From assembly GCF_900456975.1 (NCBI RefSeq), contig NZ_UGYM01000002.1:1612001-1676000 (forward strand): DNA of 64,000 bases, read 5' to 3'. Shown in pieces: positions 53,929-63,490 of the stretch. Source of the stretch: Shewanella baltica. Lineage in GTDB: Bacteria > Pseudomonadota > Gammaproteobacteria > Enterobacterales > Shewanellaceae. The notes beneath the pieces were generated by a model. The model had not been told where the DNA came from. It searched no databases and saw only the letters and a program-made list of their open reading frames with translations. The position numbers and the translations under genes were made by a program. The first letter of the stretch is position 1; each line of letters begins with the position of its first letter.

Positions 53929-55716
53929 TTAGTGATTATAGAAACGTCGACCTTCGCGCATCACTTCAATCAACTCAGGCGCACTCATTTTCTTATTGAG
54001 CCTATGTTCATAGTTTTCATCGTAAATACGGTATTTGCCGTGGCGGTCAATCACTGTCACTTCCGCTTCTTGGTAGATAGCGAAGATGCGGCTATCACCA
54101 ATATAGATCCACGTTTCTTTACTCGGCTGCAATAGACTGCGGCCAGCGCTGTATTCAGTGGTGTTATTGGTACAACCGAGCACATGGGTCATCAGGGTCG
54201 GCGCGATGCCGTAATGGCTAGTGCGGTATTTGACCTTAGACGCGCCCGTATTGGGCCAGTGGATCACTAAGGGCACTTTGACACTCTGTGGTGACAGGTT
54301 GCGATTCGCTTCGTCACTGTTACTGGTGAACATCTTGCCATTCACCCCTGTGATAATCACTAAGGTATCCTTGGGCACATTGGCCAGCATTGCCTTAAGT
54401 TGCTGATCGACAAAATATAGTGATTGGCGATATTGATTAAACAGTACCTTTTGCGCTGGCATTAGGGCGGGATCGGCTTTTACCGTTTCAATGCCAAGGA
54501 AACCCACGGGAGTATCGAAATTTTCCGGCGCTTTTAAGTTAACAAGTGCAAACCAAGGTTTATTTTGGATGCTGTGCCACTCGTTAAAACTGGCCACTGT
54601 GTGCAAGTCGGCATCGGCGCTGCCATTGGTTTCTTTAGCAATCACAGGATTAAAGTCATTAAACATTGCCTGTGACGAACGCAAATTAAGATTGGTTTCA
54701 GGCAGGAAAAGCCCCAGTTCATAACCCGCTTGCTGGAAGCTTCTGGTCATTAGCGGACTGGTGCTATTAAAAATTCGCGCATCGCCATAACTGCCTTGCA
54801 GGCCGTAGAGTAGCGAAAACATACCGGTTCTAAATTGGTTGCCGCCGCTGAAATGCTGGGTAAAAGACTGATTACTTTCAGTGTATTGCTGCAAGAATGG
54901 CATGCTTTTGCCATCGACCATATCGGCACGCAAACTATCGATGGTGATCATCAACACATTGATTTTAGTGTCTGCTTGGCAGGTCAGTGGCTGCTCTGGA
55001 TAATTGAGTACACTGGTATTGTGATTGACATCGTCACCTTGTGACGAGCCATCAATACCGTGACTTTCCATAAAGGAGCGCGCAGTCGCAGGGTATGATA
55101 AAGGATAAGTATCATCGAAACGGGTAATTTCAGTGATATCGGCGGCATCGGCCCAAATGTGGATCAAGTGGCTACTGACAAAACAGATACCCACTAAGGT
55201 GATGACTTTATTGCCTAAATTCAGCTTTTGGATCTTCTCTATTCGCTTCCACAAAAAGTTCGCTGCCGTAAGCTCAATAGCAATAATGGCGAGTGGCGTG
55301 ACGATATAGGAAGTGCCGTGGAGCAGGGCATTGAGATCCGCCCAGGCCAAATCGAAGGCGAAGGGGCTCAAGTGCATGCCGTAATCGGCGTAAACAATAG
55401 TATCGTACAATAAGATACAGAGACTTAGGGTCGCGATCACCGCCGCGACGCCTCTTAATATCTTCGAATAAGGCAATATCAAGGTCAGTGGGAACAGACA
55501 GATCAAATAGGCGATAAAGGCGAGAAAGCTAAACTGACCAATAGTGCTGACGCTTAGATAAACCCAGCCATACCAAGTTTCTGGATAACCCACGCTGCCA
55601 AGATATCGGCTGCCGACTATCATGGCTAATATGCCATTGAAGAAGGCGAACCAATGTCCCCAGTTGATGAGCCGGGAAACCCGATCGCGGCTCATTTGCT
55701 TTTTTCGCTCGACCAT
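53929..55716 (-). CDS. lapC: Inner-membrane sulfatase-fold protein YejM/PbgA (LapC)
   Basis: The 595-residue protein has five N-terminal membrane helices (about residues 15-190, DUF3413) and a periplasmic alkaline-phosphatase/sulfatase-fold domain (starting NVLMITIDSLRADMVDGKSMPFLQQY, about residue 250). E. coli LapC senses periplasmic LPS and restrains LapB-FtsH degradation of LpxC, balancing LPS synthesis. The Thr/Ser of active sulfatases is present as 'SLRAD', but the hydrolytic activity is thought to be lost in this family. It is followed by yejL and yejK as in E. coli. Confidence 0.93.
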   Translation of the reverse strand: MVERKKQMSRDRVSRLINWGHWFAFFNGILAMIVGSRYLGSVGYPETWYGWVYLSVSTIGQFSFLAFIAYLICLFPLTLILPYSKILRGVAAVIATLSLCILLYDTIVYADYGMHLSPFAFDLAWADLNALLHGTSYIVTPLAIIAIELTAANFLWKRIEKIQKLNLGNKVITLVGICFVSSHLIHIWADAADITEITRFDDTYPLSYPATARSFMESHGIDGSSQGDDVNHNTSVLNYPEQPLTCQADTKINVLMITIDSLRADMVDGKSMPFLQQYTESNQSFTQHFSGGNQFRTGMFSLLYGLQGSYGDARIFNSTSPLMTRSFQQAGYELGLFLPETNLNLRSSQAMFNDFNPVIAKETNGSADADLHTVASFNEWHSIQNKPWFALVNLKAPENFDTPVGFLGIETVKADPALMPAQKVLFNQYRQSLYFVDQQLKAMLANVPKDTLVIITGVNGKMFTSNSDEANRNLSPQSVKVPLVIHWPNTGASKVKYRTSHYGIAPTLMTHVLGCTNNTTEYSAGRSLLQPSKETWIYIGDSRIFAIYQEAEVTVIDRHGKYRIYDENYEHRLNKKMSAPELIEVMREGRRFYNH

Positions 55717-55782
55717 AGTGATCCGCTTATTCCTAAAAGACCTTGTATCTTATATTCTTTTGACGATTATTACCCAGTTAAC

Positions 55783-56001
55783 TTACTGGGATTTAACCGA
55801 TTGTGCGAGTGCTTTTGCAAATTGTTCGGCCACGGCTTGGCGCGATTCGCTTGGCACTTTACGTTCTAGCAGGTTTGTCACGCAGTTACCCAATGCCATC
55901 AGGCTCAGGTCAGTCGGTGCTTTATGCTTTTCTAACACAGCCAATATTTCGGCGATTAATGATTCAACTTGGGTGTTTGAGTATTTCGATTGGATTGCCA
56001 T
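55783..56001 (-). CDS. yejL: YejL family protein (DUF1414)
   Basis: The 72-residue helical protein [65 protein letters not shown] is a typical YejL (75 residues in E. coli). The frame extends to 56040, but ATG 56001 gives the family start. It lies between yejM and the divergent yejK, as in Enterobacteria. Its function is not known. Confidence 0.92.
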   Translation of the reverse strand: MAIQSKYSNTQVESLIAEILAVLEKHKAPTDLSLMALGNCVTNLLERKVPSESRQAVAEQFAKALAQSVKSQ

Positions 56002-56078
56002 AATCAAAAAATGTTTCACTTTGGAATGGATTAGCGGCATATAATAGCGGATTTATCCCAGTATCACTATCAGGGCTT

Positions 56079-57107
56079 ATGAGTATTAACATCGAACACG
56101 CAATTATTCACGAGATTTCTCAGGACAGTCAGGGGCAATTACGCTGCCGTTTGCGTCCTCAACCTCTGCTGAACGGTCAGGCGGTCGAGGTGATGCTCGA
56201 CGAGTTGCATCAAACTTATACGGGAAAGGCCGGTAAAGGTTTTGGCTATTTTGGTATCCATGGCGACGACGGTGAGGCCAATCCTGCTTTTGCCAATGCG
56301 CTAACTCAATACCGTGGCGGCGATTTAGGATTTGTGGAATTTTCTGGCCATGCCAGTAAATTACTGCAAGAAGAATTGTCGAAATACGATTTCAGTCAAG
56401 GCGGTTTTTTGCTGATGTCTTGCTACACCAGCATCACCAGCGATTATCTGTTTGTCGCTTTATTAAGTGCTAAGTCATCGATGACTGTGCTAGACGATAT
56501 GGAACTGTCGCAAAATAATCATTTGGATTTAAACAATATCCAACTGGCGGCACGTATCGATTTGACCGAGTGGCAAGCCGATAAAGAATCGCGTAAATAC
56601 ATTTCCTTTATCCGTGGCCGTGCGGGACGCAAAGTCGCTGACTTTTTCCTCGACTTTATGGGCTGCGTCGAAGGCGTCAACACTAAGGCGCAAAACAAAA
56701 CCTTAATGAATGCAGTTGAAGATTTTGTTGCCAGCAGTGAGTTGACGAAAGACGAGCGTCAGCAGTGCCGTAATAAAGTGTTTGAATATTGCAGTGAGCG
56801 CTTCGATGAAGGCGCTGACATCGAGATCAAAGACTTGGCCGATGAGTTAGCCGACCAAGGTATGGACTCTTTCTACGATTTTGCCCGTGGCGGCAGTTAT
56901 GAGCTCGATGAAGAGTTTCCGGCCGACAAATCAACCCTGCGCCAATTGAAGAAGTTTTCAGGTACTGGCGGCGGCGTGACGTTAAGTTTTGATGGCGGCC
57001 ACTTGGGTCAACGGGTGATTTACGATCCTATCTCGGACACTATTTTAATCAAAGGTGTACCTGCAAACTTAAAAGATCAGCTTGACCGTCGTCTTAAAGG
57101 CGAATAA
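56079..57107 (+). CDS. ndpA: Nucleoid-associated protein NdpA/YejK
   Basis: The 342-residue protein matches the 37-kDa nucleoid-associated family (YejK). It begins [59 protein letters not shown] and carries a C-terminal basic helix-rich region ([26 protein letters not shown]). It binds DNA loosely throughout the nucleoid. It diverges from yejL with 77 bp between them. A terminator follows. Confidence 0.94.
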   Translation: MSINIEHAIIHEISQDSQGQLRCRLRPQPLLNGQAVEVMLDELHQTYTGKAGKGFGYFGIHGDDGEANPAFANALTQYRGGDLGFVEFSGHASKLLQEELSKYDFSQGGFLLMSCYTSITSDYLFVALLSAKSSMTVLDDMELSQNNHLDLNNIQLAARIDLTEWQADKESRKYISFIRGRAGRKVADFFLDFMGCVEGVNTKAQNKTLMNAVEDFVASSELTKDERQQCRNKVFEYCSERFDEGADIEIKDLADELADQGMDSFYDFARGGSYELDEEFPADKSTLRQLKKFSGTGGGVTLSFDGGHLGQRVIYDPISDTILIKGVPANLKDQLDRRLKGE

Positions 57108-57148
57108 ACCGCGATAAACCTGTTGGTTTAATCAAGGTAATGAACGTG

Positions 57149-57181
57149 AAAAGGCCGAGAGTGTCTACTCTTGGCCTTTTT
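57149..57181 (+). terminator. Terminator between yejK and ccpA
   Basis: The 13-bp stem AAAAGGCCGAGAG / CTCTTGGCCTTTT has one G-U pair and ends in T. Confidence 0.88.
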
Positions 57182-57246
57182 GTTGGGTCTGTTCCGTCCT
57201 AAATAGCGTTGTCGATTTAGTGACTATTACTACTTAGTGACTGTTA

Positions 57247-58281
57247 CTACTTTAATAGCTCACTGCTAACTGGCTTGCTACTCATTGGATCATGGCTAAA
57301 AGGCACTGGGCGCGGTGTGTTCTTGTTGGATGGCGGTAAAATCGGCAAGGTGATCTGAGGTTGATCCCCCGTCAACGAGACGAGAAAGGCGACCATTTCT
57401 AGATTTTCTTTGTCCGACAGTTTTTGGCCTAATTGAATATCGGCCATAGTGTTCACCGCTTCTTCTAAGGTCCAGACACTGCCGTCGTGGAAGTAGGGAT
57501 AGGTGAGTTCAATATTGCGCAGTGTCGGCACTTTAAAGACAAACTTATCGGCTTCTTTACCTGTGACGGCGATACGACCTTCGGCGGGATTATTGGTGTG
57601 GAAAGGTTTAATCAATCCCATCTTCATATACATAGTGCCACCGACGGCTGGACCGTTATGGCAGCTTACGCACCCTTTGCTCTTAAACAGTTGGTAACCC
57701 GCTTTGGCATCCACACTGATCGCATCTTGCTTACCCAATAAATATTGATCGAACGGACTATTTGGCGTGACTAAGGTTTTTTCAAAGGTGGAAATCGCAT
57801 CTGTTAAGCGATCAATCGTGACGTTTTCATCGCCATAGACTTTGGCAAAATGCGCCCGATAGGCCGGCATAGAGGCAATAGTTTGTGTCGCGAGTGCATG
57901 GCTATAGCCCATTTCCTTAGGATTCTCGATAGGGCCAGCGGCTTGTGCTTGTAAATCACTGGCGCGGCCATCCCAAAATTGCGCCAGCATATAATTGGCA
58001 TTGAGCACTGTGGGCGAGTTAATCGGGCCTTGTTGCCAATTATGGCCAACAGAGGTTGGTAGGGCATCGACTCCGCCAGTGGCTAAATTATGGCAAGAGT
58101 TACAGGAGATGTAGCCCGATTTGGATAGTCTTGGTTCGAAGAACAGCATTTTACCGAGTTCAACTTTCTCCGGTTCGGTAACTTTCACCGCTTTTATCAC
58201 TTCAATGGGTTCAGCACTGATGGCATGGACACTGGCGAAAATACCCGCAATGAAAATAGCAATAGATGTGAGTTTGGTCAT
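57247..58281 (-). CDS. ccpA: Di-haem cytochrome c peroxidase
   Basis: The 344-residue periplasmic enzyme reduces H2O2 with electrons from cytochrome c. It has a signal peptide (MTKLTSIAIFIAGIFASVHAISA). Two haem c sites are present: CNSCH (about residue 60, low-potential peroxidatic haem) and CVSCH (about residue 205, electron-transfer haem). The axial-ligand regions include FWDGRASDLQAQAAGPI and the Met in MYMKMGLIKPF. In Shewanella CcpA works in anaerobic peroxide defence; control by Fnr/Crp-type factors is expected but no site was read here. Confidence 0.96.
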   Translation of the reverse strand: MTKLTSIAIFIAGIFASVHAISAEPIEVIKAVKVTEPEKVELGKMLFFEPRLSKSGYISCNSCHNLATGGVDALPTSVGHNWQQGPINSPTVLNANYMLAQFWDGRASDLQAQAAGPIENPKEMGYSHALATQTIASMPAYRAHFAKVYGDENVTIDRLTDAISTFEKTLVTPNSPFDQYLLGKQDAISVDAKAGYQLFKSKGCVSCHNGPAVGGTMYMKMGLIKPFHTNNPAEGRIAVTGKEADKFVFKVPTLRNIELTYPYFHDGSVWTLEEAVNTMADIQLGQKLSDKENLEMVAFLVSLTGDQPQITLPILPPSNKNTPRPVPFSHDPMSSKPVSSELLK

Positions 58282-59024
58282 CTTGTTTTTCCTGTATAAC
58301 CTTAATTAAATTGTGGTTTACAAAGGGATGGTAGAGGTTAATGTTAACAATTGATAACACCTTGTTTCGATTGGGTCTATCGCTGTTACGGATTAAGCTT
58401 TTGCGATCTCATTCGCTGTTTTCACTGTGTTATTTTGCTAGGTTAAATCCTGTTTCGGTTAGGGTTTTATCTGTTAATCGGCAAGGTCGATGCATTGTGA
58501 CTTTTTTGTCTATCAATATCTGATGATTACTCTATTTTCTCGATTAATATCTCGCACGATTAAGGTAGTGATAAACTCAAACAAGTAAAATCGTGGACGC
58601 GGGTGAGTTAAGGCTAGGATATTGGCAGCGTTAGCGTTGAAAATGGCGGACTCATTTTTGGGCAAATGCACTTTTTGTTAGAGTTAATGCAATACTCGGA
58701 TTGAGTGCAGGGGTAAGTTTTAATGCGTTTTAATACAACTCAGGATCAGAATGCTGCTCGGGGTTTGAACCAAAAACGGGTTCCTAAACTAAGCATTAAG
58801 TATCATTGCTGGATTTTTGCGTACCTGATACAAAAATAGAGACTCAACCTAATACAAATTTGCGGCAGAGCTGATTCATTTGTCGCGACAAGCGGCGGAA
58901 TTGATTAGAATCTCCATTCATGTTGAGTTTACTCGTTTTGGGTACTCAAGTTAGCACGCTCGGCCATCGCTAAGTGGTGCTTTCAAATTAAGTAGGTGGA
59001 CTGTTTTTCTGCCGAGGAGCGTTA
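58282..59024. other. Intergenic region, 743 bp
   Basis: No supported gene. A 60-codon frame at 58341 has no ribosome site and is basic and cysteine-containing in a way typical of chance frames. The stretch presumably holds the divergent promoters of the peroxidase and PTPS-like genes. Confidence 0.5.
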
Positions 59025-59897
59025 ATGCAACTGTTTGTCAAAGATTTAACTGTGATCGATTTTTCCTATTTGTGCCCAAAGCGCGGCATGGTGGGGGAGA
59101 GTTGGATTGTCGATGTTCTGCTTGAGGGCGGATTAGACGAGCAAAACATGGTGCTCGATTTTGCTAAGGTGAAACGTACCATCAAGCAGACCATAGATGC
59201 GGTGGCCGATCATCGTTTACTCGTACCTACAGCGTGCAGCAGTGTGCGTTGGCAGCAACAGGGCGATAGAGTGTGGATGGATTTTGATAGCCAGTTAGGT
59301 GAAATCCATTTGGCCTGTCCTTCCCAAGCCTTTGCCTTAGTGCCGACCGAACAAATTGATATTCCAAGCGTGAATGCTTTTTTACAGAAAGCGTTACGCG
59401 AAGCCTTACCTAAGAATGTCGAAGGGATCACGCTCACTTTGAGACATGAAATCCTCGATACGCCTTATTATCATTACAGCCATGGTTTACGTAAACATGA
59501 TGGTAATTGCCAGCGTATCGCCCATGGACATCGTAGCCCAATTCATGTGTTTGAGAATGGCAGCCCAGCACCAAAGTGGGATGAGTATTGGGCCAAGCGC
59601 TGGCACGATATTTATTTAGGCAGTGAAGAGGATTTGGTTTCTGTTGACACCCTGAATTTATCGTCGCAAACGCGGATCACCGATGACAGTCATTATGGTT
59701 TCCATTACCAAGCGCCCCAAGGGGATTTCCAATTGGCGATGCCAAAGGAAGGCTGTGATTTAATTCCCCACGACACGACGGTTGAGTTGTTAGCCGACTA
59801 TATTGCCACGACACTCGTCGCTAAAGTGCCCGGAAGTCAGTTTAAAGTGGTGGCATTTGAAGGTGTGGGTAAAGGCGCGATTGTGTCTAAGGGATAA
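59025..59897 (+). CDS. 6-pyruvoyl/6-carboxy-tetrahydropterin synthase-like protein, double T-fold
   Basis: The 290-residue protein combines two tunnelling-fold halves of the PTPS/QueD superfamily. In the first half, VKDLTVIDFSYLCPKRGMVGESWIVDVLLEGGLDEQNMVLDFAKVKRTIKQTIDAVADHRLLVP shows the 'DF..vK..vk..id..DH..L' signature. The second half has HYSHGLRKHDGNCQRIAHGHRSPIHVF, the zinc-ligand His cluster. The exact reaction is unknown; pterin or 7-deazaguanine-related metabolism is the family expectation. The double-domain form is longer than the about 120-residue QueD. A ribosome site GAGGAGCGTTA precedes ATG. Confidence 0.85.
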   Translation: MQLFVKDLTVIDFSYLCPKRGMVGESWIVDVLLEGGLDEQNMVLDFAKVKRTIKQTIDAVADHRLLVPTACSSVRWQQQGDRVWMDFDSQLGEIHLACPSQAFALVPTEQIDIPSVNAFLQKALREALPKNVEGITLTLRHEILDTPYYHYSHGLRKHDGNCQRIAHGHRSPIHVFENGSPAPKWDEYWAKRWHDIYLGSEEDLVSVDTLNLSSQTRITDDSHYGFHYQAPQGDFQLAMPKEGCDLIPHDTTVELLADYIATTLVAKVPGSQFKVVAFEGVGKGAIVSKG

Positions 59898-60327
59898 GCG
59901 CTAAGTTTGAGTAATGGCGTCGAGTAGAATTAAATGACTTGCTCAATGGGCCTCGGCAGATTGTCGGGGCTTTTTTGTGTCTTCATAACCTTAGATAAAG
60001 CGCGATTGCTATTGTATGCAATACATCATTAGGTATTTGCGCCGCTGTGGATCGATTTTTATGGCGGGTTAGGTTAACGTGACGCATGGGTTTAATCGGT
60101 CAGAGTTTAGTGATTCAGTGTTAGCGATGAGTTAGTGGTGTGCTGGTGATGCGTTAGTGTCGTGCAGAACGCATTCAATTGGCCTTGGACCAAGTTGACC
60201 ATCGAGAAGATTTTTTGTGAAGATGTTTATGGCTATGATGTTCGAGGCTAAGATGCCCGATAATAGAATATTAGGAACTCAGATTTTGGAACCTATTGGT
60301 TTGGGAAACGTTTCGGGAAGAAATAAG
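59898..60327. other. Intergenic region with terminator
   Basis: A stem around GCCTCGG / TCGGGGC with T6 (59949-59977) terminates the PTPS-like gene. The remainder is the leader of the M23 peptidase gene. A longer frame reaching back to 60217 is rejected because it lacks a signal peptide at its start. Confidence 0.6.
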
Positions 60328-61191
60328 ATGTTGGGAAATCGTTTATCGGCATTATTCACTTTGGGCCTAGTGCTCATAGCGCCTCAGGTGCAAGCAGCGG
60401 TGACTTTGCAAGGCAAGCTAGAGCAAGGCGCATTAATGCGTGGTCAAGCGCCAGCGGGCACTCAGATTAGCTTAAATGGTGAAGCCATCAAGGTTACGCC
60501 CGACGGTCATTTTGCCTTTGGTTTTGATCGCGATGGCGAACTGAGTCAGCAATTAACCTTGGTTTATCCCGATGGTTTGACTGAGGTTAAGCCTTTAACT
60601 TTGGCCAAGCGTGAGTACAACATTCAAAGTGTGAAGGGCATTAGCTCGAAGATTATGAAGCCCGATCCCGTCGCGCAGGAAAGAGCAGCGAAAGATACGG
60701 CGCAGGTCAAAGCGGCGCGGGCAACATTTAGCGAGCAAACGGCCTTTTTACAGGAGTTTATTTGGCCTCTGACTGGGCGTATTTCCGGTGTTTACGGCAG
60801 CCAACGTATTTATAATGACGTACCCGGTAATCCGCACTTTGGTGTGGATGTGGCGGCGAAAACGGGCACTGTAGTGGTGGCGCCCGCCGATGGTGTGATC
60901 AGCCTGTCTGTGCCCGACATGTTTTATTCGGGCGGGACTATGGTGATCGATCATGGTTATGGCGTGAGTTCGAGCTTTTTGCACTTGAGTAAGCTGTACG
61001 TCAATGCGGGTGAAGTGGTTAAGCAAGGTCAAGCCGTGGCAGAGGTGGGTTCGACAGGCCGTGCTAATGGCCCGCATTTAGATTGGCGAGTAAACTGGTA
61101 TCAAATGCGCCTCGATCCCACGACCATAGTGCCACCCATGGCAACTGTGCTGGCGAATGAGAAAGCCAACAAAGCGGCTAAAAAGGGCTAG
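60328..61191 (+). CDS. Periplasmic M23-family metallopeptidase
   Basis: ATG 60328 follows GGGAAGAAATAAG and opens a signal peptide (MLGNRLSALFTLGLVLIAPQVQA). The mature protein has a beta N-terminal domain and a C-terminal M23 LytM-type peptidase: HFGVDVAAKTGTVVVAPADGVI (zinc ligands His and Asp, about residue 172), SSSFLHLSKLYV and GPHLDWRVNWYQMRLDP (zinc-binding His region HLDW, about residue 250). It should cleave peptidoglycan crosslinks. A terminator at 61219 follows. Confidence 0.93.
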   Translation: MLGNRLSALFTLGLVLIAPQVQAAVTLQGKLEQGALMRGQAPAGTQISLNGEAIKVTPDGHFAFGFDRDGELSQQLTLVYPDGLTEVKPLTLAKREYNIQSVKGISSKIMKPDPVAQERAAKDTAQVKAARATFSEQTAFLQEFIWPLTGRISGVYGSQRIYNDVPGNPHFGVDVAAKTGTVVVAPADGVISLSVPDMFYSGGTMVIDHGYGVSSSFLHLSKLYVNAGEVVKQGQAVAEVGSTGRANGPHLDWRVNWYQMRLDPTTIVPPMATVLANEKANKAAKKG

Positions 61192-61218
61192 ATTCGATAT
61201 ACAGTTCTTGCACACTAA

Positions 61219-61246
61219 CATGGCGCAATGATGCGCCATTTTTTAT
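61219..61246 (+). terminator. Terminator after the M23 peptidase gene
   Basis: The stem ATGGCGCA / TGCGCCAT with an ATGA loop is followed by T6. Confidence 0.88.
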
Positions 61247-61343
61247 GATTATTATCGTTAGCACTCAGTGAGTTGGATTGTTCTAGACTCGTTTCAACTG
61301 TCCGCTTGCAGATAATGAGTTTCAACCGATTAGCTTAAAAAAA

Positions 61344-61604
61344 TTACTTCAACAATGGATGATCGACGGGTAGCTGGCGGGTGATCCACAAAATCAGTTT
61401 GTGCTTCATGTTTGGCCCATCTTCTTTATCTTTGGCCAGTGGCTGGATTAAGTTGTCGGTGACCAATAAACGGTAAATACATTCCACTTTGTCTTTGGGC
61501 GAGATGCCCTTGTCGAAGTCCGCATATCCGCGCTTTTTGGCATATCCAACACCTATTTCCATGGCGAACTTCAATATTTGCGCTTCGTTCTTGTGTGGCT
61601 TCAT
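61344..61604 (-). CDS. Small conserved protein, DUF5062-like
   Basis: The 86-residue helical protein MKPHKNEAQILKFAMEIGVGYAKKRGYADFDKGISPKDKVECIYRLLVTDNLIQPLAKDKEDGPNMKHKLILWITRQLPVDHPLLK matches a family of small gammaproteobacterial proteins (Shewanella, Vibrio) of unknown function; the DUF5062 label is from memory. AAAGAGGATCGCCA precedes the ATG. It is a separate minus-strand gene. Confidence 0.8.
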   Translation of the reverse strand: MKPHKNEAQILKFAMEIGVGYAKKRGYADFDKGISPKDKVECIYRLLVTDNLIQPLAKDKEDGPNMKHKLILWITRQLPVDHPLLK

Positions 61605-61957
61605 TGGCGATCCTCTGTTTGCACATCGAATCCATCAAGTGGACTCGATAATGTGTGCCTGATGGCATCTGCGAGTTATACGTCCTAAGTTACGCTAAAT
61701 ATGCTGTTTTCTAGATTTAATTTTGGCAATTTTTGACAAAACCACCAAAAAACGGGCCTAAAAATAATCTGAACACTGAGTCTGATTAAATAGTCATCAA
61801 CTCAGGTCATCACTTAGGCATTATCTTCGATTTTGACTTAGTTTTTAATTCAGATTTTAACTCAGGTATTCGCTAAGGCGAGTGCGGCAAGTGCCAATGG
61901 AAATCTAAGCTCAGTGTTTTCTTCTTTCTGATTTTAAGCCCGCCTAAAATATTCCCG
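61605..61957. other. Intergenic region, 353 bp
   Basis: No gene or strong hairpin is seen. The stretch is A/T-rich with imperfect AACTCAGGT repeats (about 61800 and 61859). Confidence 0.45.
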
Positions 61958-62623
61958 CTACGTTTGCTCGCTGGCGATCACCGCTTTTATGCCATGGGGA
62001 TGCACTTTAATGCACACATCATCGCGTTTAAAGGCGATAGTCGGATTGGCTAAACGCTCTTTATCTCCTTTGGGCGAGCTCATCTTAATTTTTATCCCAG
62101 CAAGGGATGCTAAGCCTTGTGAACTCAAGTCTGGTGATCTTGACTGAACGGGCTCAGCAGCCTGTTCAGATGGCAGTAAAGCGCTGAGTTTTGGACACAG
62201 GGCGAGCAAATCTTGGCTCAGGGTATCGCACTCTGTCGCTTTTGAATCAATGACTAGTTCTATGTGTTCCCAGCCTTCCTGCGGATAGACTTTGTCGCTG
62301 GGGTAGGGAAGTTCAACACAGGCAATGCTGAATTGACCGAGCGTGAGTGGGGTATCCAGTTCGATAATCAGAATCGTACGGCCATTGATAATATTGTCTG
62401 AAATGATCTTACCGACGCAGGCAAAGGCATCGCGCAGGGCATCGGCACTGGCGATGGAATTAACGCGCAGCGCGACATGATCGCAAACCAGTGCTTTATC
62501 CGCTAAACCTAAGGTTTCAAGCAAGGCTAAAATCTGTGCTTCGAAGGCGGGCCAGCTTTGGGTTAATAGCTCATAACTGATGCTTGTGCTCTGCGGCGCG
62601 GCAGCTTCATTGGATGATGACAT
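61958..62623 (-). CDS. yecM: YecM-like VOC-superfamily protein
   Basis: The 221-residue protein belongs to the YecM group: LALLETLGLADKALVCDHVALRVNSIASADALRDAFACVGKIISDNIINGRTILIIELDTPLTLGQFSIACVELPYPSDKVYPQEGWEHIELVI. His (CDHVALRV) and Glu (GWEHIELVI) are VOC metal ligand candidates. It carries an additional variable segment (SEQAAEPVQSRSPDLSSQG) before the C-terminus. Function is unproven; a metal-dependent enzyme of the vicinal-oxygen-chelate fold is the structural inference. Confidence 0.85.
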   Translation of the reverse strand: MSSSNEAAAPQSTSISYELLTQSWPAFEAQILALLETLGLADKALVCDHVALRVNSIASADALRDAFACVGKIISDNIINGRTILIIELDTPLTLGQFSIACVELPYPSDKVYPQEGWEHIELVIDSKATECDTLSQDLLALCPKLSALLPSEQAAEPVQSRSPDLSSQGLASLAGIKIKMSSPKGDKERLANPTIAFKRDDVCIKVHPHGIKAVIASEQT

Positions 62624-62727
62624 AAAGACTCCAAGTTATTTATTATTGCCGTCAGTTTTTATCCCTTACACAAATAACGGGGATAATACAGCTAACGATA
62701 TGATGTAAATGGCTAAATGCTAAATAA

Positions 62728-62752
62728 AAACGCCCATTAAGCTGGGCGTGTT
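62728..62752 (-). terminator. Terminator after the L,D-transpeptidase gene (minus strand)
   Basis: The stem ACGCCCA / TGGGCGT lies 54 bp beyond the stop and ends in T-rich sequence on the minus strand. Confidence 0.8.
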
Positions 62753-62805
62753 TGATATCGTGCAATTATCTATTTGGCGTGTTGCCATCGGGAAGTTGGC
62801 TAAAG

Positions 62806-63318
62806 TTACGGCCAAATCTCAATCGGCGTTCCTTCATCGACAACTTTCCACACTTCATCCATTTCGGCGTTGGTTATGGCGATACAGCCGTCGGTCCAGT
62901 TGTATTGCTGGGCTTGTTCTGGCGGCAGCGGCGACTTAGGGTTCTGACCGTGGATCATGATCATGCCACCGGGTCTAATGCCTAAAGCTTTGGCTCTGAG
63001 TTTATCTTCTTCGTTGGGATATGAAATATGGATCGATTTATAATAGGCACTGTCGGGCTTTTTATAATCTAAGGTATAACGCCCCTGTGGTGTGCGTTGA
63101 TCGCCTTCCTTTAATTTGTGTCCTGCGGGCAAGTCACCCATGGCAATGCGATATTGTTTGAGTATTTTGCCATCGCGCAATAAAGCCATACTGGATTCGG
63201 ATTTTGTGATCACCACAAGATCCACTTTACCCATGCCAGAGGCATGTAATACGGGTGAAACGAGTGCCGCGATAGTCACAGTGAGGGTGGTCAATGTGGA
63301 AAGTAGGGTGGCGCGCAT
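62806..63318 (-). CDS. L,D-transpeptidase-family protein (YkuD domain)
   Basis: From ATG 63318 (GAGGACTTC upstream) the 170-residue protein starts with a signal peptide (MRATLLSTLTTLTVTIAALVSPVLHA). The YkuD fold shows the catalytic His in GGMIMIHGQNP and the Cys in NWTDGCIAITNAEMDEVW. The usual S-x-x-x-G-C-[IV]-R reads WTDGCIA here. It probably makes L,D-crosslinks or modifies peptidoglycan in the periplasm. A longer frame to 63372 lacks a signal at its start. Confidence 0.92.
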   Translation of the reverse strand: MRATLLSTLTTLTVTIAALVSPVLHASGMGKVDLVVITKSESSMALLRDGKILKQYRIAMGDLPAGHKLKEGDQRTPQGRYTLDYKKPDSAYYKSIHISYPNEEDKLRAKALGIRPGGMIMIHGQNPKSPLPPEQAQQYNWTDGCIAITNAEMDEVWKVVDEGTPIEIWP

Positions 63319-63490
63319 GAAGTCCTCGAAAATTAACACTAGTTGTTGGCTTTTTTCGGCATCATACCGCAATTTTATCTGGCTGTGAGTAGATAATTTT
63401 GAGCTGAGTGCAATTGCATGGCAGACTCGTGGGATATTTATGGTGTAATCCGAGTGTTACTTAGTTTGTTGCAAGGAAGTCAAAGTTTGT